Shown in pieces: positions 30,550 to 42,342 of a DNA stretch of 64,000 nucleotides (position 1 is its first letter; each line of letters starts with the position of its first letter). The stretch is from NCBI GenBank assembly GCA_003313425.1, contig NHZP01000021.1, positions 248,001 to 312,000 on the forward strand. The letters run 5' to 3'. The notes under the pieces were generated by a model. The model was not told the origin of the DNA. It saw only the letters and a program-made list of their open reading frames with translations, and searched no databases. The position numbers and the translations under genes are program-made. This stretch comes from Pseudopyrenochaeta lycopersici. Lineage: Eukaryota > Ascomycota > Dothideomycetes > Pleosporales > Pseudopyrenochaetaceae.

Positions 30550-33016
30550 TTACATGCTGGAATGCGTAGTTGTCGAGTTTGACTGGTTAGGCGTACGCCT
30601 CTTTAGCAGGTCGCCAACTTCGTTGGAGAGCTCGAGAGTGCGTCGTTGATGCTCATTCGCAAGCGAGTCGATCTGGCCCGCTAGAAGGCCATCCTGGTAC
30701 ACATTTATATCGTCTGTCGATGGGGACGTCTCGGCCAGCGCCTGATGGTCGTTGACAATATCCTTCGCTTCATCAGGCATCCCCGGCGGCGCAGGGATGT
30801 CATGGTTCTCCCTCTGCGCCTCCTTAGCCTGCCCATCCAGCTTCTTCCTGGCCAGCTCTCTTTCTTTCCTCATTCGCGCTCTTGCCTGTTCAATGAAGGA
30901 GAACTCTGTTAGCGTCTTTTCAATTTGGTCCTCGACTTGCTTCTTCGTATAGTTGGCAAGGGTCCTGGTTGTGAAGACGTTCGGGAAGCGGTAGCTGAGC
31001 CACAGATAGCACACAAGCATCTTATGTAGCTGTTCCAATTGATAAAGATACTTTCGGTCGCCAGATGGTGGTTGATCCATTACGTTGAGTGGTAAAGACT
31101 CAATATCGAGTAGACTACCAGACTTTCCATCGGCTATGCACTCAGCAAGCGCACGCAGAAATAATCTCTCGCCACTGTCTCTCATGTTGATGGGAGCAGC
31201 GCAAATCATGATTCGATCCTGTATACTCAAATTCCTAATAGTGTGAATGTTGTCGGCTATGGCCAGCTGATCTTTCAAGGCACAGAGATGGAAGCGGGGA
31301 TGGATCTCGGAAATCTCGTGAAGGCGCAGCATAATATAACTGAAAGGCGTGCCGGGCGGAAAGTAGTTGGCGAAACGTTCAACGATAAGTGAGGGAGGGA
31401 AGAGGCCAGCTGACTTGATTGGCTCAGGCTCCCGGTCCATGCCTCTTCGGAGGTGCTCATGGTCTATCTGGTCAAGCGTGGTGACCCATCCTACGGTCCG
31501 TTGTTCAGGCTGTTGCGGCTTTGTGTCATCTAGGCTAATAGCAGAATCAGCAGTGGTGGCAGCGACAGCATTGCGCGAGTCGTCGCTGACTGCTTGATGG
31601 GCGGTTTTGTAGCGGCCAGCACGACCAGCGATTTGCTTGATCTCGGAAATTTGCAGCGGTACGTAGTCAACACCATTGCTCTTAATGGTAGACTCGAAGA
31701 TGACTCGCTTGATGGCACTGCACTTGTTAGCTTCATTATGACAGAGCTCAGGGAGACAGGGCGTACAGATTTAGACCCATACCAATGGCATCACTGGCCA
31801 CTAAAAAGTCATAGTCGTTGTCTGGGTCATTGAACAATCGTGCTTGCTGAGCTCTGGTCTCTGGGGGTAAGCTGCCGTAGACGATGGCGCATTTCTTCCC
31901 AGTCTGTTTCTCAATTTCTCGTCTTAACGCATGGATCCCTAGAACTGTGAAAGCAACTATGCAGTCGCCCTTCTCGAGGAGTCTGAGCTTGCCGAACAGA
32001 CTCCGGGACTGGACCTGCAGCGGCGTCAATCGCTCATACTCGTGCAATACGACCTTGTCGCCAACAAGAGCACAGAGCTCGCGCATTAGCGGCACAGTTC
32101 GCGCTTCTCCACAAAGATGGATCTCTTTTGCCTGCAGCCCCAGAAAAGCCTGGGTCCACGCCCATCCTCGATCGCGGTGGCTGATCATCTGTATCTCATC
32201 GATGACAGCAACATCGAATGTTGCATTCAAGGGCGCCATCTCTACAGTGCAGCTGTACATGGCCGCAGCGTCGCCCTGAGGCATGCGCTGCTCCTCGCCA
32301 GTGACGAGAGCGCATGGCTTCCCCTTTGCATTCAGCCGTGTGTAGACTTCGTGTGCCAGCAGCCGCAGCGGTCCAAGGTATATGCCTGTTTCTGCTTCTT
32401 CGAGGCGCTTGAGTGCGTGGTACGTCTTGCCCGAGTTGGTGGGTCCTACATGTAGATGCACAGTGCGAGGAATCTGTCGTGTGGCTGGGTACCACTCGGC
32501 AGGATACCGCAAGTCTGCTACCTCTTTCTGATTCTCCAACTCGGCCTTGGTGAAGCGCCCACCACATGCCTGTGCATAGAACAGGTATCGTAACCGCGTC
32601 TCTAGTGTGCTCTTTCCCCGTAAGTCCTCGTCGGCCAACTTGGTCAACTCAGGCGAAGCTTGCTTCATCCACTGAGCTATAGACTTCTCGAAGGCGAGCC
32701 ATACTTTATCGAACTCATCGCGACTCAGTTGAAGGCTTTCCAGGAAGGCGGGATTCACAAATTCCTGTTTAAGCTTTCCCAGCCGAAGGCGGAGAGTCTC
32801 ACCAGCGGCAACGGGCTTTTCCTTTGCAACGCGAAAAGGATTTGCAGACTCGAGGGGGTTGAAATGACGCTTTACGTTCCCGCGGAAGTTTCTGGGTACG
32901 TGGACCCGGTGCGCGACCTGGATATGGGGAAGGAGGCGTTGTGCTTGCGATCGGGGGAGGGCAGCAAAGGCGCAGACGAGACACAGCGAGTTCCGCCGTG
33001 CGGGCAATGGAGGCAT
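30550..33016 (-). CDS. SUV3: Mitochondrial ATP-dependent RNA helicase Suv3
   Basis: Two exons, 33016-31767 and 31717-30550, with a 49-nt intron, encode 805 residues. The first 60 residues are basic and Ser/Pro/Leu-rich, fitting a mitochondrial presequence. Helicase motif I is Gly-Pro-Thr-Asn-Ser-Gly-Lys-Thr, motif II is Asp-Glu-Ile-Gln, as in Suv3 rather than DEAD-box proteins, and motif VI (Gln-Ile-Ala-Gly-Arg-Ala-Gly-Arg) lies in exon 2. The Suv3 C-terminal domain follows, then a Glu/Lys/Arg-rich tail. With the RNase Dss1 it forms the mitochondrial degradosome that removes introns and surplus RNA. It is head to head with SEC1 and tail to tail with the SDR gene. Confidence 0.92.
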
Positions 33017-33373
33017 ATCAATGACACGAATTAAGCAGAAGAGTCACCAGGGCCCCCAGCGCACAGTAGCAAAGACTTGCGGCGTCGCAATAAAGAGTGG
33101 CAGATCAACGATGTCATTGGGAATAAAAAGTTAAGCCAAGGCCATGTGGACCTCCGTCGCGCAAGGGACCGCCGCCCGCAAGTTGCAACACAACCGCCCA
33201 GCTGCGACAGGCTCTCCACACTGCGCACCTGCACTCTCGGGCCTCTGCAGCTCCCTTCTCACAGTACCCTCGAATACAACGCCGGCAGCTCGGCACCCCG
33301 GCTACAGCCTTGCAGCTTCCAGAGCTCTCAGCACCCTCACTTGCAGGTGGCTCTGTTGCCATACCCCGCCAAC
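33017..33373. promoter_or_regulatory. Bidirectional promoter SUV3 / SEC1
   Basis: 357 bp separate the two divergent ATGs. Overlapping ORFs in this region (up to about 100 codons) are leader sequence. No clear TATA element. Confidence 0.5.
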
Positions 33374-35814
33374 ATGGCCTCGATGATAGACATTCAGCGA
33401 GAGCGTACGCGCCATGCACCGATACAGCCTCAGGCCAAGACAGCTAACATAGCATACAGTTATCCTCAACACCATTCGACAAACCACACGCGGCGACGTA
33501 CGAAGACCCATCCCTCCCTCTTCACACTCGCGCCACTGACACTGTCCCAGTGGAAGATCCTCATTGTGGACGAAGACAGCCAGAAGCTCATAAACAATGT
33601 GGTCAAGGAAGATGACATCCTCAATTCGAACATCACCAGTACGCTGCAGCCAATACACCTCTAGCCACCAGTCCTAACCCCACCAGATATCGAACGCCTT
33701 GAGGATCGGCGACAGACCATACGAGACATGGACGCCATATACATCCTCACGCCCAAGCCACACATCGTCGATTGCATAATGGCCGAGTTTGACCAGAGGC
33801 GGTACAGGGGGTTCTTCTTGATATGGACGACTTGTAAGGACCTCGTCGTCTTGGTGCGCGTCCACGTGCTGGGCTAACACAATGGACAGTACTGCCGCCT
33901 CATCTCAAGGAGCGAATAGACCGCTCGCAGATGGCCCGAGAACAAATCAGGAGCTTCCAGACTGTGCACCTCGACTACCACCCACAAGAGTCCCATCTCG
34001 TCACTTTCAAAGACCCTTGGAGCTTCCCAATCCTCTACCACCCAGAGTGCAACAACCTTGTGGTTCGACATATGGAAGATATCGCCGAAAGAGTATGCAT
34101 TCTATCTAGTGCCCTGTCCTACGCTAACGCTCCGTCTAGATAACCGGAGTCTGCGTCGCGCTCGGCGAGTATCCAATCATTCGATATTATCGACCACGGA
34201 ACCCCACCCATGAGGCCAGTGTGCTCTGCTCACACCTGGCTCGTTTTGTTCAAGACAAGTTGGATATGTATGCCCAGTTCAACCAAGACTTCCCTCCGCA
34301 GTCAAATCGACCCCGTGGCGCACTCTACATCACCGATCGATCCATGGACCTCATGGCTCCGTTCGTGCACGAGTTCACGTACCAAGCAATGGCCTTTGAT
34401 CTACTACCCATTCAAGATGGCGATAAGGTGACATACAGGACCATCGTGAACGAAGAGGACCCTGGCGCAGAAGAGAAGGACATGGAGATCTCCGACAAAG
34501 ATAAGATTTGGGTAGAGAATCGCCATCGACATATGAAGGATACTCTTGACAAGTTGATCTCCGACTTTCAAAAGTTCATCGCCGACAATCCCCACTTCAC
34601 CAACCAAGACGCCCAGAATGCTGCTGGCATGAACGGACTCAATGCTATCAAGGACATGATTGCCGGATTGCCGCAGTTCCAAGAAATGAAGGAGGCTTAC
34701 TCATTGCATCTGACCATGGCCCAGAAGTGCATGGAGATCTTCCAGAAACACAAGTTACCAGATTTGGCCTCTGTAGAACAGGTATGTTCGGCGCATTTCA
34801 CAGTCAAGCTTGGCTAATAAATGACCGCAGTGTCTTGCTACTGGCCTCGACGAAGACTATCGCAAAGCCAAGAATATGTCTGATCAAGTTGTACGGACAC
34901 TAGATGAGGAAGAAATCACGCCTGCTGATCGATTACGCCTTATTGCCCTCTACATCCTCTTCCGGGATGGAATTCTACCGGCCGATCTCCAGAAGCTGTT
35001 GTTCCATGCGCAGCTACCTCCTCCAGATGGTGAAGTCATTCGCAACCTCGATCTTCTTGGGGCGCGCGTATCCAAGCAACTGAAAGAAAAACGAGATCCA
35101 CCCCCACCATTATTCCCGCCCAAGGCGCCGCCACCACCAAATCAAGAGGACTATGGCCTATCTCGATTCAACCCCGCGCTTCAAGATGTGCTAGAAGAGC
35201 ATGTACGCGGCACGCTACCACAAGACATATTTCCCTTCACCAAGATGTCCCCGGATGACGCAAACATGATGCAGGACAATGCTCCCGCAGCGTCACTACG
35301 CTCGGCGAAACCGACATGGGCGAAGACTCGTCTAGCAAGCGTTGAGCCACGACAGCGCGTTATCGTGTTCATGGCAGGCGGTGCGACATACTCCGAAGCC
35401 CGCGCCTGTTACGACGTTTCCAGCAAGACTTCTAGGGACGTGTTCCTTGTCACATCGCACATGATGAAGCCGCAACTCTTCCTCCGCCAGGTCGGCGACC
35501 TTAGCCAGAACCGACGTGCTCTACATCTGCCTATCGATCAGCCTCCTCCCAAGGCACCAGCCCACCTATTTGAGAAGCCAGAGCCACCAAAGCCGGCCCC
35601 GCCTCCTGCTGGCGCGAAGCCCATACCAGGAGGCTTACCATCAGGTCCAAGGGTCGGTGCACCAAAGCCACCAACAGCCGCAATGGGTGCAATCAACCTT
35701 AATTCATCGAAACATAGTCCTGCGCCATCGCAAAGCAGTGTAAAGCATGGCAAAGATGAAAAGGATAAGGAGAAGAAGAAAAAGAAGTTGCATTTGTTTT
35801 CATCCAAGCATTAA
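33374..35814 (+). CDS. SEC1: Sec1/Munc18-family SNARE regulator Sec1
   Basis: Seven exons: 33374-33404, 33460-33497, 33551-33638, 33687-33833, 33890-34092, 34140-34781 and 34831-35814. Introns of 47-56 nt join in frame to 710 residues. The first three small exons give the SM-protein start: an Ile-Asp-Ile-Gln block, then Asn-Thr-Ile-Arg and Trp-Lys-Ile-Leu-Ile-Val-Asp. Later come Asp-Ile-Tyr-style core strands and the C-terminal Val-Ile-Val-Phe-Met-Ala-Gly-Gly-Ala-Thr-Tyr-Ser-Glu block typical of Sec1. The tail after about residue 610 is Pro/Ala-rich and ends in a Lys-rich stretch, which fits fungal Sec1 and not Sly1, Vps45 or Vps33. It binds assembled exocytic SNAREs at the plasma membrane and promotes vesicle fusion at growth sites. 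Confidence 0.92.
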
Positions 35815-36180
35815 CGAGACTGACAGTCTTGTCGGCCTTTGCATACCTTTCTCAGCACTTTTCTGTTTTGTTCATAGCGAGGACTGAAAATTACCTCATA
35901 CTTTCAGCATAGCATGGCACGGCGTTTGACGGCACGCGTCACTGTTTAGAGATACCTGCTGGCAGGCTGGGGCACAAAGGAAATGGAGTGATATAGTTGG
36001 TGTAGACCCGGATTCATTTGGCCATTCTGCATCTCCCACTTAAGAAACAAAATATTACCTCCAGTCATATAGCTCATTTGACATGTGCCTCAAGCTGTCA
36101 GACCAGTGTACATCAAGCAATCTCTTCGACTGCTTCAACGTTAATGCAATCGTGCTCCGAAACGAAGGTAGGAGGCATTC
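35815..36180. other. Convergent 3' region SEC1 / DIM1
   Basis: 366 bp between two converging stop codons. No feature is recognised. Confidence 0.4.
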
Positions 36181-36793
36181 TTAGTACATCCACTTAGTCG
36201 AGTAATCCTTGGGACTGATAGCCAACCCTTTCCCTTTACTCGCGCCCTTATACACAGCCTCCAAAATATCAATCAACTCTTGCTTATCACCGATCGTGAA
36301 ATTGATTTTGTTGTTATTGCCCGTGCCAAAGTCGACTTGCATGTGCTTGTTGCGCCAGAAGAACATGACGGTGCATGGATCGTAGAGCTCGTACATTGCA
36401 TTGAAGTCGGGTACGTCCTGTAGGTGAGTTAGCGCTATTGCGGGAGGAGATGAGTGAGGGGGAAAGAGTTGATGAGAAAGAAAAGTACCTTGTTGTTAAC
36501 TACGTAGATGACGGCGAAGTTCTTCACTTTATCGCTGATCTTGTATAGATGCTCGTCCATGGCCATGCAGGATGGGTCCGAGTCACTGCCGAAGCGGAGG
36601 CAAACTATGCGAGACTCCTCGCTGAGCTGACCGAAAACTTTGTTAGTGAAATAGTTCTTTTCCTTGATGAGGTGGGGTGGCAGCTGGAACTGAGGGACTT
36701 GAGGACTGCTGTGGGAATGGTTGGGAATATACTTACGATTGCTTGGTCGACGTGCCAGGCCGAGGGGAGGTGTTGCATCATCACTGAGCCCAT
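36181..36793 (-). CDS. U4/U6.U5 tri-snRNP thioredoxin-like protein Dim1/Dib1
   Basis: Three exons, 36793-36737, 36626-36489 and 36417-36181, with introns of 110 and 71 nt, give 143 residues, almost the exact family length. The start block His-Leu-Pro-Ser-Ala-Trp-His-Val-Asp-Gln-Ala-Ile is the family signature. The end block Lys-Gly-Leu-Ala-Ile-Ser-Pro-Lys-Asp-Tyr-Ser-Thr matches too. The fold is thioredoxin-like but without a Cys-x-x-Cys redox pair, as expected. It is part of U5 snRNP (TXNL4A in animals) and blocks early activation of the spliceosome until the B complex stage. Confidence 0.93.
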
Positions 36794-37081
36794 GATTACG
36801 GGTTGGAAATTCTGGTTGGACTTTTGAATGTTGTGTTTCTGTGCGAGTTGTGAAGTGGAACTGCCAAGTAGAAGAAGAAGACGAAGAAGGAGTAGGAACT
36901 GTGAGAATCACGTGCTAAGTTTGCCTATTACTTCCCATGGCTCTGGCTCACTGCAATTACCACCAGAGCTCTCGTCTAATCACCATGTGAAAGCACAACC
37001 CCAAATTTCTTAAGAAATGCCAAGTACTGTAAAAACCGACAAACTGAAATGGTATATCGCTAGCAAGATGCATATCGCTGT

Positions 37082-37597
37082 TCAATCTCGAACACCGCCA
37101 GAATAAAACTCCTCTATTCTCCTTTCCGGCGCATAGTACTCCACTCCACCCCTCGCTGCTCTCATACGCGCCTCCTCATTCCTCTTAGCCACCGATTGTT
37201 GCACAAACAAGTCATACTTGCTTCCCGTCGTCTGCTTACTCGCGGCAGCTCGGTTCTGATATGCCGTCCGCTCCTCCTCCTCCACCTGCCTCAAATCGGC
37301 CAAGAGATTTCTCTCACTTGGAATGCTCCTCTCGCTTGCACTTTCGCCAACCATGTCGGGGCGCCGCCGACCTGTGACGGGGTCGCGACCGGCTACCTGG
37401 CGTGCTTCGGCAAGGTAGTCGGTGGAGCCGCGTGGAGAGGCTTGCCGGACGAATCGATTTGTTTGTGTTGGCTGAGAGTTGGTATTGCAACTCGCGGTTT
37501 TATATGGCACTGTGTTGTTGGGGACTGGATTGTGCCCTGGGTGGTTGGCGTTCATGTAGGGGTTTGACTTGGAGAATTTGCTAAAGAACGACGGCAT
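37082..37597 (-). CDS. Small disordered protein of unknown function
   Basis: Single-exon frame of 171 residues with an N-terminal Phe/Lys-rich amphipathic start (Met-Pro-Ser-Phe-Phe-Ser-Lys-Phe). An Asn/Pro/Thr-rich region follows, then a charged Arg/Glu/Ala-rich helical C-terminal half. No domain is recognised and there is no signal peptide or membrane helix. Frame length and residue balance support a real gene; conservation in related fungi would be the test. Confidence 0.55.
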   Translation of the reverse strand: MPSFFSKFSKSNPYMNANHPGHNPVPNNTVPYKTASCNTNSQPTQTNRFVRQASPRGSTDYLAEARQVAGRDPVTGRRRPDMVGESASERSIPSERNLLADLRQVEEEERTAYQNRAAASKQTTGSKYDLFVQQSVAKRNEEARMRAARGGVEYYAPERRIEEFYSGGVRD

Positions 37598-39014
37598 GAT
37601 GGATATAGGGCTTATGAAAACGCCAATGAGTGCCTGGCCACGAATTTTTAAAAATTGAATATCCGTCCGATATGTAAATATGGGGCTTTGAGATGCGTCG
37701 GGATAGAGCAGTTGGCCAAATTTCCTGTTGCTATCGCTGGTAACAAAGGGATCCTAATGCGAGACACTGAATGCCTTCACGGTCCAAGCTCTTCTAGTTC
37801 CTCCTTTGGAGTACGCGCTCTCCTGACTGCAGCTTTGGTCGATGTTCTTGTCGCAAGGTCGCTTCGTCGGTCACAATATCACATGAGGGAGCCTAAATTT
37901 ATTATTCCGCTATGAGCAACTATACACTGCTGCTAGGAGTCCACCTTTGCCCTTCCTGGGGGTTTTGAAGTCGCAGAGTGTGCATCAGTGATGCCTGCGT
38001 GTGACACGATGCGGACATTTATACGACATTGTGGAAGAGCCTATGTGGGAGCGGCAGCCTAGGCCAACGAGGGGGTCTAGCGTAAGGCTGCCAGCGCTAA
38101 CCACATATCGAGCGAGCCGTGTAAAAGGATGATTCGTGGTAAGTTTCTCGCCTGCCCCTGGCAGAATGTGGTCGAGTTATTCTTTGCGACTGCTGGGATT
38201 GCTGGTCCGCCGAATTCAGGGTCATTCCAATATTATGTCCTTCTGTTTAGACCACTTTTTGACAAACATGTCAATAGAGACTATACCAATTCCAGTGCAC
38301 TCCGATATCTCATTTTACTGGTAATGAGCATCACGTTGGAAGACACCATGGCACTTCGATATCGAGGGCGCTGATATCGGAACTGTTCACTGAATCACGA
38401 TCCTTCCGGACATGTATAGACAGGGGCGTATAGGGACGGCTTGGCTCCCTGAAGGGCTTCCGACACCTGGAAGAGGCTGGCCATGATGGGTTTCGATTGC
38501 AACACACATATTTCTAGGGACAGCTACTACCAGCAGTGTAACGGCTATAATTGTCAGTGCTGGAGAACCATTGGGGCTGGCATCCTGTGATTGATATCTA
38601 CGATGAGCGTGGTGGTGAAGGCGTAGAGCCCTTGAGTAATGCGCGCATACTGAGTATGAGAGTGCCCTTAGCCTACAATCACTGTCCAACATTGACGCCC
38701 ACAGTTCGTTTACTTGACGATGAGACGAAGTTGCAATGATGATAGCGGAGGTTTCTAGTAAGATGCATGCGCAGGGATGGGCCGCCTTGCCGACTAGCGT
38801 GTCTCCACGCTTGGGATAACGGGCAACAAGCGGACCAAGGTTGCGACCACCACTCCTCTGACGCTCATCGCTCACACCATTTTCAGCGTTCACTCGCTGG
38901 ATCTGTGTATCCATATGATCGCTATGCAGCGAGTCCGATAGAGCTGCTCGTATCCCTTCGACACGTTTACATTTAATATCTGGACACCCTCGGGTCTCCG
39001 TCAGCTGGCAAGCG
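37598..39014. other. 1.4-kb gene-free stretch
   Basis: A 216-codon minus-strand ORF (38387-39037) overlaps the start of the next gene and has no recognised domain; I do not call it. The stretch must contain promoters for the genes on both sides. Confidence 0.4.
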
Positions 39015-41892
39015 ATGGAGGCTTCCTCCGCGCTCACGAACGTTAGTTCGTTCCTTCCCTCCCCAGCGGATCTTTTAATGGTCTTTCCGCGCTTGTTTTC
39101 GAAGGCCAGCTATCTTGGTGATATGATTCGCTCTGGCGGCAGCGTTATTGCCGAACCGACTCTGGTCAACGTCACCAACAGCACCGTAGCTACGACCGCC
39201 GGACAGTTCGTACAGGAGTCTGTTGCAGCAGCATCGTTGGCAGCAGGCGCTCAGGATGAAATAGGCATGTTCCAGGCCCTCAAGAATGTTGCTAGCTTCT
39301 TCAGCTACATCACGTCGAAGTGGGCGATTGCAACTTTCGCTATTGTAAGCCAACCACACTGATAGACGATATGACGCTGCCGTTTGGTCACTGACCTCGC
39401 ACGAATAGGCCATTCTCTTGAATCGAACTCACTTCTATGCGTCCAGCCGAGTGCCCCTCTCGTTCGACCGCCTGCACTTGCGTGTCGCCCTTTACATTAC
39501 CCCCCTGGTCCTCTTCCTCTTTGAGATACAGAGCGTGCTCCAGGCTATACGATGCCAGACCTCGCCGGGCTGGGCTGAGATGCAATACGGAGTTCCCGAT
39601 AGACAATTGGATACAGACTTTGGCGGAGAGGGTGGCTATCTGTGGCGTGCCACATCTGCTCTACTCTTCTGGGAGAGTACTGAAACCTCATGTCAAGCTG
39701 TCAATATGTTCCCCACGGATTCTGGGTCAACTCGACCAGCCGGATCCCTTGCTCTTCTCTGGCCTTTGTTCTTATCACTAGGCTTCGGCCAATTCATGGA
39801 GACGCTATCATGTGCCTTACAAGGGCGTCACCCAATTCAGGAAGTAGGGATGACCCTCTTCGAACACTCTCTCGCTTTCGCGGAAGCCGAAGCTGTAGTC
39901 ACCAAGCCCTTGGTGGTGGATACCACACGATTCTTCAAGCCCAAATCTGTCTTCACGCCAGATGGCACGTCGCTCTTGATTCCTAGGTCGAGGCTCTCCA
40001 AGATTGCCAATGTGCCGCCTGAAGTCCTGCTGATCTCACTCATTTCTGCTGTAAGCCACTTCACAAGTAACGCCCTCGCCATCGTCGGGGTTCGTTCGAG
40101 GTACAGGCTTATTACGACTGCAGTCTGGGGTCTTGCATACATGTCTACGTTCGCGTGGAGCTTTATGCGACTTACTTCAACGATCACCGAACCGGATCAG
40201 TATGTTGGGATCTTGAGATTCCCCACCGTTTGCATTGTAGGCTTTATTCCTCACTTGCTCATACTGCTGGGCATTGCTGCCTGTGGTTTGATCTATCTAC
40301 TGGCGCTCTTCATTACTGTTCTATCGCCGCCACCAGGACAACCAAGGTCAATGACTTTGCGAGAGCGCTTTGCTGCTGCTTATGGTAACCTGCACGCTAA
40401 CATACATCTGTCTGCCATTACGCCACTCACAATCAATTGGAATGAGGACTTCTACACGGCTATCTTAAAGGTGGGCTTCACAGTTTTGACTGCAGCAAGT
40501 GAGGCTGTGTTCCTGAATGAAGGAACCAAGATCAATGTCCACTCAATGACTTGGCTCGAGAAACAAAGGCTGCAGGATGTCCTAGCTCGGCGTAGGCAGT
40601 TCCGACGTACTCTCACTAATATTCCTTCTGAGCTAATGGATGGCTCACTGGCGGCAGGAGTCGAAGTAATCGACAATCTCAACCGTGAGGGACGGGATGC
40701 AGCATCGAATTCTGGCTATGCAAACGAACGCAAGGCTCGGGGCTCTACTGCCGCCTCCGATGCGACAAGAACTACTGGACGGAACGACCCAGCTGGTCTT
40801 CAACAGCGGAGAAGCCGTTTCTTCATGACTTACCAGTTTTTCCGAAGCATATCACGATTGATCGGGTTAATTCACGCAAGGCTAACTATCTCGCTTCTAA
40901 GAAAACTCCGGATAACCTACTGCCCTAGATGGCTTAGGCGTCTTGCTGGTCCTCTACGCAAAGAGAAAGCTCGTACTTCAGACCCACGCCAAGAAAGGTC
41001 GCAATATCTAGTAGTAGCAGCAGCAGCAGCAAATGAACCCTGGCTTACGCTCGACGACCGCACCCGCGTTCGTCCGGATAGCAACTTTGATGTAGAGTCT
41101 TTCGCGAAAGAGCGGCTGCGACAGAGTGGCTTCTACGCAGATCCAGACGCGGAAGACTCCGAAGACCGCCTCAACGAGTACCTTTATTCTTGGTGGCGTA
41201 ATGGGGGCCGCTGGGGCGATGTCGATACTAGTAGCGACTATGTCCCTCCACAGGATGACGATACAACAAGCGTGGTGTCATTTGCAACAACAACGGACAA
41301 TGATGACTGGTCAGATGTGGACGAAGATGGGCAACGAACGCCTACTCGGGACACCTATCAGCGAACTCGAGAGCAGTCCCCGTTCCATGAAGACGCTATT
41401 GACTTGTCTCGTCTTTCGCATCTTCTTGACCCAAAGACCAAGGAGGACCGAGAAGAGGCTAAGCTACTGTCTCGCCACCTACAAAGTTCAAACACCATGA
41501 CACGATCACAATATCGAAAGGTCGTTGAGCGAGATGACGCAAAGGTCTTGACAACGTCTCGTTATAGAATGGGGGGCTCGTCAGACACGTTTAATATGAC
41601 GCCAGACGAGGAAGAGCAGCTCCTCGAAGACCTCATCATCACCAAGCGAGCGTCGACAGCACCTCAAGGCATAAGTTCGGCTGGCAGTTGGGACACAGGA
41701 GCAGAGGGCATGGGCTCGGAAGGGCCTCAATGCGTCGTTTGCCAGCTTGCACCTAGGACAGTGCTTGTCTGGCCGTGCGGATGCTTGTCGCTCTGCGATG
41801 ATTGCCGCGTAGGTCTGGCGTCGAAGAATTACACAGCATGTGTATGCTGTAGGACGGGGGTTGTAGCATATTCACGGCTTTATGTGCCATGA
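39015..41892 (+). CDS. Asi-type RING membrane ubiquitin ligase
   Basis: Two exons, 39015-39344 and 39409-41892, with a 64-nt intron, encode 937 residues. The N-terminal 450 residues hold several hydrophobic helices (around residues 100, 130, 235, 280 and 315), giving a multi-pass membrane protein. A long acidic, low-complexity middle follows. The last 55 residues form a RING: Cys-Val-Val-Cys, then Trp-Pro-Cys-Gly-Cys, Leu-Cys-Asp-Asp-Cys and Cys-Val-Cys-Cys. Every ligand position is Cys, as in yeast Asi1/Asi3. Those proteins form an inner-nuclear-membrane ligase for ERAD-like turnover of misplaced membrane proteins. Assignment to Asi1 or Asi3 cannot be made, and location at the nuclear envelope is inferred from the family. 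A short Ala run encoded by GCA repeats lies near 41010-41030. Confidence 0.82.
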
Positions 41893-42342
41893 GAGCAGGC
41901 AATGTATTCTAGCATTGATTTGGCGTTCTTCATTCTTGTAGATGTTTTTGCATGATCATACATAGGGCGAGCGTCACAACCTGGTTGTCTTTGCTGCGAC
42001 TGGAAATTAATTTGAAGTCCACTGCCAATCTCATGCCCGAAGGACAAACTCATGGTGGTCACCACAGCAGAGAATGCGTCGCTTTAGCGCCGCTTGCTGG
42101 CATAGCCGTCGCGATTGCCCCACGTTTTGGTGTTTGACATGCGAGTGGCCATCATCATATCTTGTACAAGTGTCTTGGCAAGCAAAAGTGACTCTTCCAA
42201 AACTTCATTTCCGGGTAGTTTCCTGTCAACAACAACATTGCCAAACAAGCCATCGCCCCCGCACGCATCCCATCAACCGTGACTGAGCATTGCCAACAAG
42301 CTCGGTCGATTCGTCATACCCAGAAGCCCTTCCAAAGGTTTT
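41893..42342. other. Intergenic RING gene to UFO1-like gene
   Basis: 450 bp containing 3' flank and promoter. Nothing else is recognised. Confidence 0.4.

Noticed and set aside
38387..39037. 216-codon minus-strand ORF
   Set aside because: Overlaps the start of the RING gene on the opposite strand, has no recognised domain and erratic composition; a random open frame is more likely.
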